This document shows, piece after piece, positions 17,432 to 25,147 of a stretch of 64,000 nt of DNA. The number at the start of each line of letters is the position of its first letter. The stretch's first letter is position 1. The stretch comes from Flavobacterium terrisoli (lineage in GTDB: Bacteria > Bacteroidota > Bacteroidia > Flavobacteriales > Flavobacteriaceae): positions 403,444 through 467,443 of the forward strand of contig NZ_JARGNA010000001.1 in assembly GCF_030167905.1 (NCBI RefSeq). The letters are read 5' to 3'. The notes under the pieces are model-generated. The model worked only from the letters and a program-made list of their open reading frames with translations, searched no databases and was not told where the DNA came from. Position numbers and translations under genes: made by a program.

Positions 17432-19330
17432 TTAGTAAGCGCGTGCATCTTTTCCTTCATAAAAATTCATAAACGCCTTGTTTACAACACGGTTACCTCC
17501 AGGGGTTGGATAATCTCCTGTGAAGTACCAATCTCCCAGATTTTTCGGGCAGGCAACATGTAAATTGTCTACCGTTTGGAAAATAATTTTGACTTCGGCA
17601 TTAATATCTTGTGGATGCAAGAGCTCGGCTATTTTATCGGAAATTTCTGTATCGGAAAACTGAGCATAAATTTCTGTTACAAAATTTACTACGTCAGCAT
17701 CTTTTAATTTTTCCTGCGACTTGCATTTTTTATACACTTCATCAACAATATGATACTGATTTCTTTCTTTTAATAATTCAATCGCAGCTTGGAAAGCGAC
17801 TAATCCTTCCAATTTAGCCATATCAATACCATAACAATCCGGATATCTGATTTGCGGTGCAGAAGAAACCACTACAATGCGTTTTGGATTCAGTCTGTCC
17901 ATCATCTTTAGGATGCTTTTCTTTAATGTGGTTCCACGAACAATACTGTCGTCGATGATGACCAAATTATCGGTTGGTTTGATTACGCCATAAGTCACAT
18001 CATAAACGTGAGCCACCAAATCATCGCGGCTGCTGTCTTCGGTGATGAATGTTCTTAGTTTGGCATCTTTTATAGCTATTTTTTCAGTTCTGATTTTTAC
18101 CGAAAGGATTTCTTCCAGTTTTTCTTTGGTCAACGTTTTTCGGTTGTTCAAAATGAACTGATTTTTTCTTTGGTTTAGAAAATCATTTGCAGCTTCAACC
18201 ATTCCGTAGAACGAAGTTTCTGCCGTGTTTGGTATAAAAGAGAAAACCGTATTGTCGGTATCATTATCAATCGATTCTAAAACGGCAGGCAAAATCAATT
18301 TACCCAATTCTTTTCTTTCCTGATAGATTTCGGCATCGCTGCCACGGGAAAAATAGATGCGTTCAAATGAACAGGCTTTTTTAACCGTTGGCGTAATGAT
18401 TTCCTGCTCGGAAACAGTGCCGTTTTTCTTTACGATTAAAGCATGTCCCGGTTGTAATTCCTGCACTTTTTCAAATGGTACATTGAAAGTGGTTTGAATT
18501 ACCGGTCTTTCCGAAGCAACCACTACAATTTCGTCATCTTCATAAAAATACGCCGGACGGATTCCAGCAGGATCACGGAAAACAAAGCTATCGCCGTGAC
18601 CAAGTAATCCAGCCATCGCATAACCACCGTCCCAACCTTTGGAAGCGCGTTTTAAAATTTTGGCCAAATCCAATTTTTCGGCAATTACCGGAGAAGCTTC
18701 TCTTTTGGACAAACCGTTATTTTTACATTCCTGGTACAAATCGGTTACTTCATCATCAAGGAAGTGCCCAATTTTTTCCATTACGGTTACCGTATCCGCC
18801 ATTTCTTTTGGATGCTGGCCCAATTCTACCAGACTATTGAAAAGCTCGGTTACGTTGGTCATATTGAAATTTCCGGCCACGATAAGATTTCGGTGCATCC
18901 AGTTGTTCTGGCGTAAAAACGGGTGAACGCTTTCAATGCTGTTCTTTCCGAAAGTTCCGTAGCGAACATGTCCTAAAAACAATTCGCCTATATAAGGAAT
19001 GTGGTCTTTCTGCAATTGGACATTGTCATTATATTCCGGATGTAAAGTCAGCTCTTCATTAATCCTTTCATTGATTTGCGCAAAAATATCCTGTATAGGT
19101 TGTGCCTTGTTCGAACGCACACGGCTGATGTATCTTTCACCGGGATCGACATCAAATTTGATGGAAGCAAATCCGGCGCCGTCTTGTCCGCGGTTGTGTT
19201 GCTTTTCCATTAACAGGTACATTTTCTGTACACCGTAAAAAGCCGTACCGTATTTTTCCTTGTAGAATTCCAACGGTTTTTTTAATCTTAAAAGGGCGAT
19301 TCCACATTCGTGTTTAATAGCGTCGCTCAT
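17432..19330 (-). CDS. purF: Amidophosphoribosyltransferase (PurF family)
   Basis: The 632-residue enzyme makes phosphoribosylamine from PRPP and glutamine, the first step of purine synthesis. The class II glutaminase domain begins MSDAIKHECGIALL; Cys9 would become the N-terminal nucleophile after removal of an 8-residue propeptide. HNRGQDGAG (86-94) is the glutamine-site motif. The PRPP-binding loop is LVIIDDSIVRGTT near residue 465. It is longer than the 470-505 residues of Bacillus and E. coli PurF because of insertions and a C-terminal extension, a feature of Bacteroidetes homologues. No consensus promoter is seen directly upstream. Confidence 0.88.
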   Translation of the reverse strand: MSDAIKHECGIALLRLKKPLEFYKEKYGTAFYGVQKMYLLMEKQHNRGQDGAGFASIKFDVDPGERYISRVRSNKAQPIQDIFAQINERINEELTLHPEYNDNVQLQKDHIPYIGELFLGHVRYGTFGKNSIESVHPFLRQNNWMHRNLIVAGNFNMTNVTELFNSLVELGQHPKEMADTVTVMEKIGHFLDDEVTDLYQECKNNGLSKREASPVIAEKLDLAKILKRASKGWDGGYAMAGLLGHGDSFVFRDPAGIRPAYFYEDDEIVVVASERPVIQTTFNVPFEKVQELQPGHALIVKKNGTVSEQEIITPTVKKACSFERIYFSRGSDAEIYQERKELGKLILPAVLESIDNDTDNTVFSFIPNTAETSFYGMVEAANDFLNQRKNQFILNNRKTLTKEKLEEILSVKIRTEKIAIKDAKLRTFITEDSSRDDLVAHVYDVTYGVIKPTDNLVIIDDSIVRGTTLKKSILKMMDRLNPKRIVVVSSAPQIRYPDCYGIDMAKLEGLVAFQAAIELLKERNQYHIVDEVYKKCKSQEKLKDADVVNFVTEIYAQFSDTEISDKIAELLHPQDINAEVKIIFQTVDNLHVACPKNLGDWYFTGDYPTPGGNRVVNKAFMNFYEGKDARAY

Positions 19331-19377
19331 GATAGTTGTTGTGTTGTTGTAAGTTGTTTGTAATGTGTATTTTAAAA

Positions 19378-19403
19378 CAAAAATGCCCCGAAGTTTCGAG
19401 GCA
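19378..19403 (-). terminator. Intrinsic terminator of the PfkB kinase gene
   Basis: On the minus strand TGCCTCGA and TCGGGGCA pair (one U-G) with loop AACT, followed by TTTTTGTTTT. It separates the kinase gene from purF. Confidence 0.75.
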
Positions 19404-19408
19404 TAAAG

Positions 19409-20335
19409 TTATTGTAATTCTATTTCAAATTGTGTTAAAGCTTTGAATTGTTTCAATCGCTCGTTCACTTCTTCTTTTTTCAGTTCGAGCATTCTTTCGG
19501 TTCCGAATTTCTCCACACAGAAAGAGGCTAAGTTAGATCCCTGAATAATCGCCGTTTTCATCGTGTCAAAAGAAATATCTCCTTGTTGGGTAATGAATCC
19601 TGCAAATCCACCTGCAAAAGTATCTCCTGCACCGGTTGGATCAAATACATCAGCCAATGGCAATGCCGGAGCAAAGAAAATTTCTTTTCCGTGAAAAATT
19701 AACGCACCGTGTTCTCCTTTTTTAATTACTACATATTTTGGTCCCATCGTATGGATTTTGGCAGCCGCTTTTACCAAAGAATATTCTCCTGATAACTGAC
19801 GAGCTTCTTCATCGTTGATGGTAATAACGTCAACACGTTGAATCACATCCAATAATTCAGGTAAGGCACAATCCATCCAGAAGTTCATAGTGTCCAAAAC
19901 CACTAATTTTGGTTTTTGGGTCATTTGATTTAAAACGCCGGTTTGAACAATTGGATGTAAGTTACCTAACATTACCACATCGGCATCTTTAAAATGATTA
20001 GGAACAATTGGATTGAAATCAGCTAAAACATTTAACTCGGTAGCCAAAGTATCTCTTGAATTCATATCGTTGTGGTAACGACCGCTCCAGAAGAAAGTTT
20101 TACCTTCTTTTACGATTTCAAGACCTGAAATATCGATATTTCTTGAAGTCAATAAGTCTAAGTATTCTTGTGGAAAATCACCTCCAACAACTGATACAAT
20201 AGCTGATTGCAAGTTAAAATGCGAAGCAGATAAACCGATGAAAGTTCCGGCACCGCCTAAGATTTTATCCGTTTTTCCAAAAGGCGTTTCGATAGCGTCA
20301 AAAGCAACCGTTCCTACGATTAAAAGTTTGTTCAT
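19409..20335 (-). CDS. PfkB-family carbohydrate/nucleoside kinase
   Basis: The 308-residue protein is a ribokinase-fold kinase. It shows the N-terminal glycine motif (DKILGGAGTFIGLSAS, about 24-39), NDEEARQLSGE in the middle (about 184), and the C-terminal catalytic/anion-hole motif DPTGAGDTFAGG near residue 236, where the second Asp is the base. The substrate may be a sugar or nucleoside such as adenosine; its place just upstream of purF suggests purine salvage, but that is inference. It has its own strong promoter and a terminator. Confidence 0.85.
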   Translation of the reverse strand: MNKLLIVGTVAFDAIETPFGKTDKILGGAGTFIGLSASHFNLQSAIVSVVGGDFPQEYLDLLTSRNIDISGLEIVKEGKTFFWSGRYHNDMNSRDTLATELNVLADFNPIVPNHFKDADVVMLGNLHPIVQTGVLNQMTQKPKLVVLDTMNFWMDCALPELLDVIQRVDVITINDEEARQLSGEYSLVKAAAKIHTMGPKYVVIKKGEHGALIFHGKEIFFAPALPLADVFDPTGAGDTFAGGFAGFITQQGDISFDTMKTAIIQGSNLASFCVEKFGTERMLELKKEEVNERLKQFKALTQFEIELQ

Positions 20336-20359
20336 TATTTGCGATTCAAATTAAAGGCG

Positions 20360-20390
20360 CAAAGATAAGGCTAAAGTTTCAGAGTTGCAA
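20360..20390 (-). promoter_or_regulatory. Promoter of the PfkB kinase gene
   Basis: On the minus strand there is TTG, exactly 20 nt, then TATCTTTG followed by CGCC, a textbook Bacteroidetes promoter. The leader is about 20 nt. Confidence 0.78.
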
Positions 20391-20436
20391 CTGGCGTTAA
20401 CGTTTCGTTTTTTACAGAATTTTTTACAGAATTTTG

Positions 20437-20444
20437 TAGGTTTG
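20437..20444 (+). promoter_or_regulatory. Promoter -7 box of the 139-residue membrane protein gene
   Basis: TAGGTTTG fits TAnnTTTG and ends 19 nt before the ATG. Directly upstream lie two head-to-tail copies of TTTTTTACAGAA (20409-20432). Confidence 0.5.
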
Positions 20445-20463
20445 CCAAAACTAACAAGGCAAC

Positions 20464-20883
20464 ATGAGAACAGAGAAAATTGTTTTTGGGATTTTTATAT
20501 TGGGGTTCATTTTAAGAATGTTTCACATACCCGGCGGTAGCATACTTCCTGTTTTGAGTATGGCATTGCTATCCCTGTTCTATTTCCCGGCGGGATTTTA
20601 TTTTTTAAGCGACAAAAAAATCGACAATAAAACAGTTGGTTTCTCTGTGGTTTCAGGTTTTACCCTGTCAATAACAGTCCTGGGAATATTATTCAAAATC
20701 ATGGATTGGACCGGAGCATTCTTTATGTTGGTTACCGGGCTGGTATCATTACTTCCGATAGCTATTATTTCTTATGTGAATTATACCAAACCAAAACTGG
20801 AAGAGTTGCAGAATTACTATAAAAACATTTTTATAAGGGTAATGATTGCTCTTATTTTTGGGTTGCTACTATTTGTTTTCTAA
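20464..20883 (+). CDS. Small integral membrane protein, GldL-N-terminus-like
   Basis: The 139-residue protein has about five hydrophobic helices (residues 6-16, 25-48, 58-78, 82-104 and 122-139) with little outside them. The segment GILFKIMDWTGAFFM recalls the KIMHWPGA stretch in the membrane part of the gliding and T9SS motor protein GldL. Small stand-alone relatives of that region are common in Flavobacteriia, with no known function. It lacks the cytoplasmic and periplasmic parts of GldL, so it is not a motor subunit by itself. The GldL relation is a weak resemblance, not a domain hit. It ends 5 nt before the convergent rnhA. Confidence 0.6.
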   Translation: MRTEKIVFGIFILGFILRMFHIPGGSILPVLSMALLSLFYFPAGFYFLSDKKIDNKTVGFSVVSGFTLSITVLGILFKIMDWTGAFFMLVTGLVSLLPIAIISYVNYTKPKLEELQNYYKNIFIRVMIALIFGLLLFVF

Positions 20884-20888
20884 GAAGC

Positions 20889-21368
20889 TTACAGCAATTT
20901 TCCTTCTTCTCTTTCGTAAAAAGTATCAATTGAAAGTTTCTCCAAACCTGAAGCATAAACCGCCAATTCATCACAGCGTTCGTTTTGCGGATGGTTGTTA
21001 TGGCCTTTAATCCATTTGAAATCGACTTGGTGTTTGCGGTAAATTTTGAGAAAACGCATCCAAAGATCAGGATTTTTTTTGCCAGTGAAGTTTTTCTTTT
21101 CCCAACCAAAAACCCATTTTTTCTCTACCGCATCGACTACATATTTAGAATCGGAAACCACCAAGACTTTCATATTGGGATTCTTGAGTTTTTCCAAACC
21201 TACGATTACCGCCAAAAGTTCCATTCGGTTGTTGGTTGTGTATCGAAAACCTTCGTAGAATTCTTTTCGGTAACTGGTGCCAACCATTTCCATGACTACG
21301 CCATAACCACCGTTTCCGGGATTTCCTTTGGCAGCGCCGTCGGTGTAGATATGAACTTGGTGTGACAT
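20889..21368 (-). CDS. rnhA: Ribonuclease HI
   Basis: The 159-residue enzyme cuts RNA in RNA-DNA hybrids. All catalytic residues are present: Asp10 in IYTDGAAKGNPG, Glu50 in NNRMELLAV, Asp73 in VVSDSKYVV and Asp133 in NERCDELA, with His123 in the KGH loop. It has the basic handle region (FGWEKKNFTGKKNPDLW) of the E. coli type. It is probably co-transcribed with purN, which ends 9 nt upstream. Confidence 0.93.
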   Translation of the reverse strand: MSHQVHIYTDGAAKGNPGNGGYGVVMEMVGTSYRKEFYEGFRYTTNNRMELLAVIVGLEKLKNPNMKVLVVSDSKYVVDAVEKKWVFGWEKKNFTGKKNPDLWMRFLKIYRKHQVDFKWIKGHNNHPQNERCDELAVYASGLEKLSIDTFYEREEGKLL

Positions 21369-21374
21369 TTTTCC

Positions 21375-21402
21375 GATTTAGGATTTAGGATTTAGGATTT
21401 GG
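21375..21402. repeat. 7-bp tandem repeat across the purN stop codon
   Basis: GATTTAG is repeated three times in a row from 21375, followed by a partial fourth copy GATTTGG. The tract covers the last codons and stop of purN. A gain or loss of one unit would change the C-terminal frame. Confidence 0.7.
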
Positions 21403-21947
21403 TCAATAATTTTTGGGAAAAATTCATGTTCCAACACCTGAACTTTTGCCGCAATGTCTTCCGGAGATTTACAATCTTCAATATTCACGACTTGTTGTAA
21501 AATGAATTCACCTTCGTCGTAATGCTCGTTGACGTAATGAATGGTAATTCCGGTTTCCTTTTCTTTATTCTCCAGGATGGCCCGGTGCACATTCATCCCA
21601 TACATGCCTTTTCCGCCATATTTTGGCAATAATGCCGGATGGATGTTGATTATTTTATTCGGGTATTGATGTACAATACTATCAGGCATTTTCCATAAAA
21701 AACCGGCCAAAACGATCAAATCGGGTTGTATTTCGTTGATTTTTTCCAGCACCAATCCTTCGTTTAAATCGGCTCTGTTGAACACAAAAGAAGTAACGTT
21801 GAGGGCTTTTGCTTTTTCCAACACTTTGGCTTCCTGATTGTTGCAAAAAACACCCGCGATTTTGATATCATTTCGCTTTTTGAAATAATGAATAACATTC
21901 TCTACATTGGAACCGGCACCTGAAGCAAAAAGCAAAATCTTTTTCAT
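21378..21947 (-). CDS. purN: Phosphoribosylglycinamide formyltransferase
   Basis: The 189-residue enzyme transfers a formyl group from 10-formyl-THF to GAR, the third step of purine synthesis. It has the N-terminal GSGSN-like loop (FASGAGSNVENV), the catalytic Asn-His pair in NIHPALLPKYGGKGMYG near residue 104, and the conserved Asp in HYVNEHYDEGEFI near 140. An upstream in-frame start at 22022 would add 25 residues before MKKILLFA; family alignment favours the ATG at 21947. It is divergent from acpP. Its C-terminus (NPKS) is encoded by the 7-bp repeat. Confidence 0.92.
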   Translation of the reverse strand: MKKILLFASGAGSNVENVIHYFKKRNDIKIAGVFCNNQEAKVLEKAKALNVTSFVFNRADLNEGLVLEKINEIQPDLIVLAGFLWKMPDSIVHQYPNKIINIHPALLPKYGGKGMYGMNVHRAILENKEKETGITIHYVNEHYDEGEFILQQVVNIEDCKSPEDIAAKVQVLEHEFFPKIIDQILNPKS

Positions 21948-22064
21948 GGGGAAATCAAATTTGACAGCACAAAAAAAAGAATAAATACGCGAATTAAAAC
22001 CATGATTATGTAAGATTTTCAAATATATTTTTTAATTTCGTGTTCACATTTAGTAACAAAAAGG

Positions 22065-22093
22065 TTGTTTTAAAATAAAGTTTTTTATTTTTG
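22065..22093 (+). promoter_or_regulatory. Promoter of acpP
   Basis: TTG, 18 nt, TATTTTTG. The box ends 30 nt before the ATG at 22124 and covers the alternative in-frame start at 22091, which is thereby excluded. Confidence 0.75.
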
Positions 22094-22123
22094 CCAACAA
22101 TTAAAATTAAAAATTTAGAAATT

Positions 22124-22360
22124 ATGTCAGACATTGCATCAAGAGTTAAAGCGATTATTGTAGACAAATTAGGCGTTGACGAAAACGAAGTTGTAACAGA
22201 AGCAAGCTTCACAAATGATTTAGGAGCTGATTCATTAGACACTGTTGAGCTTATCATGGAGTTCGAAAAAGAATTTGATATCCAAATTCCGGACGACCAA
22301 GCGGAAAACATTGCTACTGTAGGTCAAGCTATTTCTTACATCGAAGAAGCAAAGAAATAA
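22124..22360 (+). CDS. acpP: Acyl carrier protein
   Basis: The 78-residue acidic four-helix protein carries growing acyl chains on phosphopantetheine attached to Ser37 in the [17 protein letters not shown] motif. Length and charge match bacterial ACP. It is the first gene of acpP-fabF-rnc, the classic bacterial order. A terminator directly follows, so fabF and rnc probably depend partly on read-through or a second promoter, allowing higher ACP levels. Confidence 0.96.
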   Translation: MSDIASRVKAIIVDKLGVDENEVVTEASFTNDLGADSLDTVELIMEFEKEFDIQIPDDQAENIATVGQAISYIEEAKK

Positions 22361-22370
22361 TAAATAAATC

Positions 22371-22405
22371 ACCCGTGAAGAATGTATAATTTTTCACGGG
22401 TTTTT
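22371..22405 (+). terminator. Intrinsic terminator after acpP
   Basis: ACCCGTGAA and TTCACGGGT pair over 9 bp around a 12-nt loop, followed by TTTTATTATTTTT. Confidence 0.78.
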
Positions 22406-22540
22406 ATTATTTTTACTGAAAAGAATAAATCTTGATTGATATTCAATCTTAAAATATTGAAATACCCTTGTCTCTTTAATGATTAAATTTGAAGATAACA
22501 TGGGTATTATTTGTTTAAATACAATTGTAAAAAACACATT

Positions 22541-23794
22541 ATGGCATTAAAGCGAGTTGTAGTAACAGGTTTGGGTGCATTAACACCAATCGGAAATTCC
22601 ATCGAAGAGTATTGGAATGCGCTGGTAAACGGTAAAAGTGGTGCCGCTCCGATAACCTATTATGATACTGAAAAACACAAAACAAAATTTGCCTGCGAAG
22701 TAAAAAACTTCAACATTGAAGATTTTATGGATCGCAAGGAAGCTCGCAGAATGGACAAATTTGCACAGTATGCCATTGCTGCCAGTGAAGAAGCGATAAA
22801 AGATGCCGGAATTACCAATGAAAATGTAAACAAACAAAGAGTTGGTGTAATTTGGGGTGCCGGAATCGGCGGATTGGAAACTTTCCAAGATGAAGTAATC
22901 AGTTATGCTCAAGGTGACGGAACACCAAGATTCAATCCTTTCTTTATTCCAAAAATGATTGCTGATATTGCTCCTGCACACATTTCGATGCGAAATGGGT
23001 TTATGGGACCAAATTATACTACGGTTTCTGCTTGTGCCTCTTCTGCCAATGCTTTGATTGATGCTTTCAACTACATTCGTTTAGGGATGTGTGATGTCAT
23101 TATCTCAGGTGGTTCAGAAGCAGCGGTTACGATTGCCGGTATGGGCGGGTTTAACTCAATGCAGGCCTTATCAACCCGAAATGACAGTCCGGAAACGGCA
23201 TCAAGACCTTTTGATGCAACCCGTGACGGATTCGTTTTAGGCGAAGGTGCCGGTGCTTTGGTTTTAGAAGAATACGAACACGCAAAAGCGCGTGGCGCCA
23301 AAATATATTGTGAAATCGGCGGTGGCGGAATGTCATCGGATGCCTATCACTTAACCGCACCACATCCGGAAGGAATTGGTGTAATTGCGGTTATGGAAAA
23401 CACCTTGCGTGACGCTGGAATGACACCGAATCAGGTAGACCACATCAATACACACGGGACTTCAACGCCGCTTGGTGATGTAGCCGAGTTAAAAGCGATC
23501 AGCGCAGTTTTTGGTTCGCATGCCAAAAACATCAACATCAATTCAACCAAATCGATGACCGGGCATTTGCTTGGAGCTGCCGGTGCAATTGAAGCGATTG
23601 CGTCAATTTTAGCAATGAAACACGGCATTGTTCCTCCAACGATTAACCATACCGTTGTAGATGAAAACATAGACCCTTCTTTGAACCTGACTTTGAACAA
23701 AGCTCAAAAAAGAGATGTAAAAGTAGCGATGAGTAATACTTTTGGTTTTGGTGGACACAACGCTTGCGTTTTATTCAAAAAAATTGAAGACTAA
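22541..23794 (+). CDS. fabF: 3-oxoacyl-[acyl-carrier-protein] synthase II
   Basis: The 417-residue condensing enzyme extends acyl-ACP with malonyl-ACP in fatty acid synthesis. The catalytic triad is complete: Cys165 in TVSACASSAN, His305 in NTHGTSTP and His342 in SMTGHLLGAAG, with Lys337 nearby. The FGFGGHNA C-terminal motif is also present. An in-frame start at 22511 would add ten residues (MFKYNCKKHI) foreign to the family, so 22541 is chosen. The stop is 6 nt before rnc. Confidence 0.95.
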   Translation: MALKRVVVTGLGALTPIGNSIEEYWNALVNGKSGAAPITYYDTEKHKTKFACEVKNFNIEDFMDRKEARRMDKFAQYAIAASEEAIKDAGITNENVNKQRVGVIWGAGIGGLETFQDEVISYAQGDGTPRFNPFFIPKMIADIAPAHISMRNGFMGPNYTTVSACASSANALIDAFNYIRLGMCDVIISGGSEAAVTIAGMGGFNSMQALSTRNDSPETASRPFDATRDGFVLGEGAGALVLEEYEHAKARGAKIYCEIGGGGMSSDAYHLTAPHPEGIGVIAVMENTLRDAGMTPNQVDHINTHGTSTPLGDVAELKAISAVFGSHAKNININSTKSMTGHLLGAAGAIEAIASILAMKHGIVPPTINHTVVDENIDPSLNLTLNKAQKRDVKVAMSNTFGFGGHNACVLFKKIED

Positions 23795-23800
23795 CATTAG

Positions 23801-24541
23801 ATGAAAATTCTAAAAAATATATTTAAAAATTCCCGTTCATCTGAGGACGGGATTTTTTTTAACGAAATTCAAAGTGTTATAGGTTTTAAGCCTCAAACCA
23901 TCGTTTATTACGAAAAAGCATTTACCCATCGTTCCACAAATCGCACAGATTTGAAAGGAAATCCGATGAATTATGAACGGTTGGAATTTTTGGGAGATGC
24001 GATGTTAAGTGCTGTGATTGCGGCACATTTATACAAAGAAGCACCCGCCGGAGATGAGGGTTATCTGACCAAAATGCGCTCCAAAATCGTGAGCCGAGAA
24101 CATTTAAACGAGTTGGGAAGAGACCTAAACCTGATCCGATTTGTGGAAAGTAAAGTGCCGACACAGCACTTTGGAGAGAACATTCACGGGAATATTTTTG
24201 AAGCATTAGTGGGCGCCATTTTCCTGGATAAAGGGTATGATTTTTGTGAAAAATTTATCCAAAGAAGTGTCATTGTTCCCTATGTTGACATTGCCAAACT
24301 GGAAGGAAAAGTCATCAGTTATAAAAGTTTGTTGATTGAATGGTGTCAAAAAGAGAAGAAATCTTTTCATTATGATGTTTTTGACGATAATGGAAATGAT
24401 GGGCAAAAATATTTTGGTGTAAAATTGAGCATCGATGACAAAATTGTCGCAAAAGCCAGAGCCACTTCGAAAAAGAAAGCAGAAGAAAAAGCCTCACAAA
24501 GGGCATATTTTGCATTTCAGGAAAAAATTAACAAAAAATAA
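23801..24541 (+). CDS. rnc: Ribonuclease III
   Basis: The 246-residue enzyme cleaves double-stranded RNA (rRNA precursors, structured mRNAs). The signature NYERLEFLGDAML has Glu62 and Asp66; the second acidic pair lies in NIFEALVGAIFLDKGY near residue 130. A double-stranded-RNA-binding domain occupies about 170-243 (KSLLIEWCQKEKK to KKKAEEKASQRA). The N-terminus is about 25 residues longer than E. coli RNase III, as I recall for other Flavobacteriia. Codons 11-20 encode a strong terminator-like hairpin, so expression may be attenuated. It is translationally close to fabF. Confidence 0.93.
   Translation: MKILKNIFKNSRSSEDGIFFNEIQSVIGFKPQTIVYYEKAFTHRSTNRTDLKGNPMNYERLEFLGDAMLSAVIAAHLYKEAPAGDEGYLTKMRSKIVSREHLNELGRDLNLIRFVESKVPTQHFGENIHGNIFEALVGAIFLDKGYDFCEKFIQRSVIVPYVDIAKLEGKVISYKSLLIEWCQKEKKSFHYDVFDDNGNDGQKYFGVKLSIDDKIVAKARATSKKKAEEKASQRAYFAFQEKINKK
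23831..23860 (+). terminator. Terminator-like hairpin inside the rnc coding sequence
   Basis: TCCCGTTC and GGACGGGA form an 8-bp stem with one U-G pair and hexaloop ATCTGA, followed directly by eight T. It lies in codons 11-20 of rnc, 36 nt after the fabF stop. It could end fabF transcripts, attenuate rnc, or be an RNase III target. Confidence 0.6.
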
Positions 24542-24656
24542 TACAGATTCTCAAAAAACTATAACGTTTTCGTTCATAAAATAACGTTAACTCAATATAC
24601 AGTTGGCTATAATCTGTATCAGATATACTATATTTACAACTTAAATTGCAATATTT

Positions 24657-25142
24657 ATGTATGTTCACAAATTGCATATTGGAGAGTTTGACGAAATAGA
24701 TTATCAATTAATTGCTATTCATTCCCCTTTGGAGGATTATCGGTTGGCCTATTATATCAATCAAAATTTACCCATCAATCTCAAAAAGAGCAACTGTAAC
24801 ATTCATGTCAGCAATAAGGAAGGCGAAACCCAGTTTACCAGGTTTATTTTTGAAGATGAAAAAGATATCGCCTGGAATTTGGTGCAAAACCAAAATGATG
24901 CTTTTGTGGCTTCGGGAAACGACAATCAGGGATTGTTTGCCAACAGCAGTAATGAGATTTCAGCCAAAATCTATTTGATTCCGGAGTTTAAAAAAGTAGA
25001 TTACTTTTTAAAAATTGAGAATGATGAGGTCGCTATTGATGTTTCAAAAATAATCAACAGCATCAAAAAAATAGACAGAGTGAGTACTGTTTACGCAGTA
25101 GAAGTAGAAAAAATAAAGTCAAAAAATAATTTAATTTTTTAA
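24657..25142 (+). CDS. IPExxxVDY family protein
   Basis: The 161-residue protein carries the family-naming motif IPEFKKVDYFLKI near residue 110, as in the short proteins that sit upstream of pyruvate kinase in Flavobacteriia. It has no signal peptide or membrane segment and looks like a small alpha/beta cytoplasmic protein with an acidic middle. The function is unknown. It ends 5 nt before pyk, so it is almost certainly co-transcribed with it, and lies 115 nt after rnc. A -7-like TATATTTA precedes it, one base off consensus. Confidence 0.8.
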   Translation: MYVHKLHIGEFDEIDYQLIAIHSPLEDYRLAYYINQNLPINLKKSNCNIHVSNKEGETQFTRFIFEDEKDIAWNLVQNQNDAFVASGNDNQGLFANSSNEISAKIYLIPEFKKVDYFLKIENDEVAIDVSKIINSIKKIDRVSTVYAVEVEKIKSKNNLIF

Positions 25143-25147
25143 TTAAA

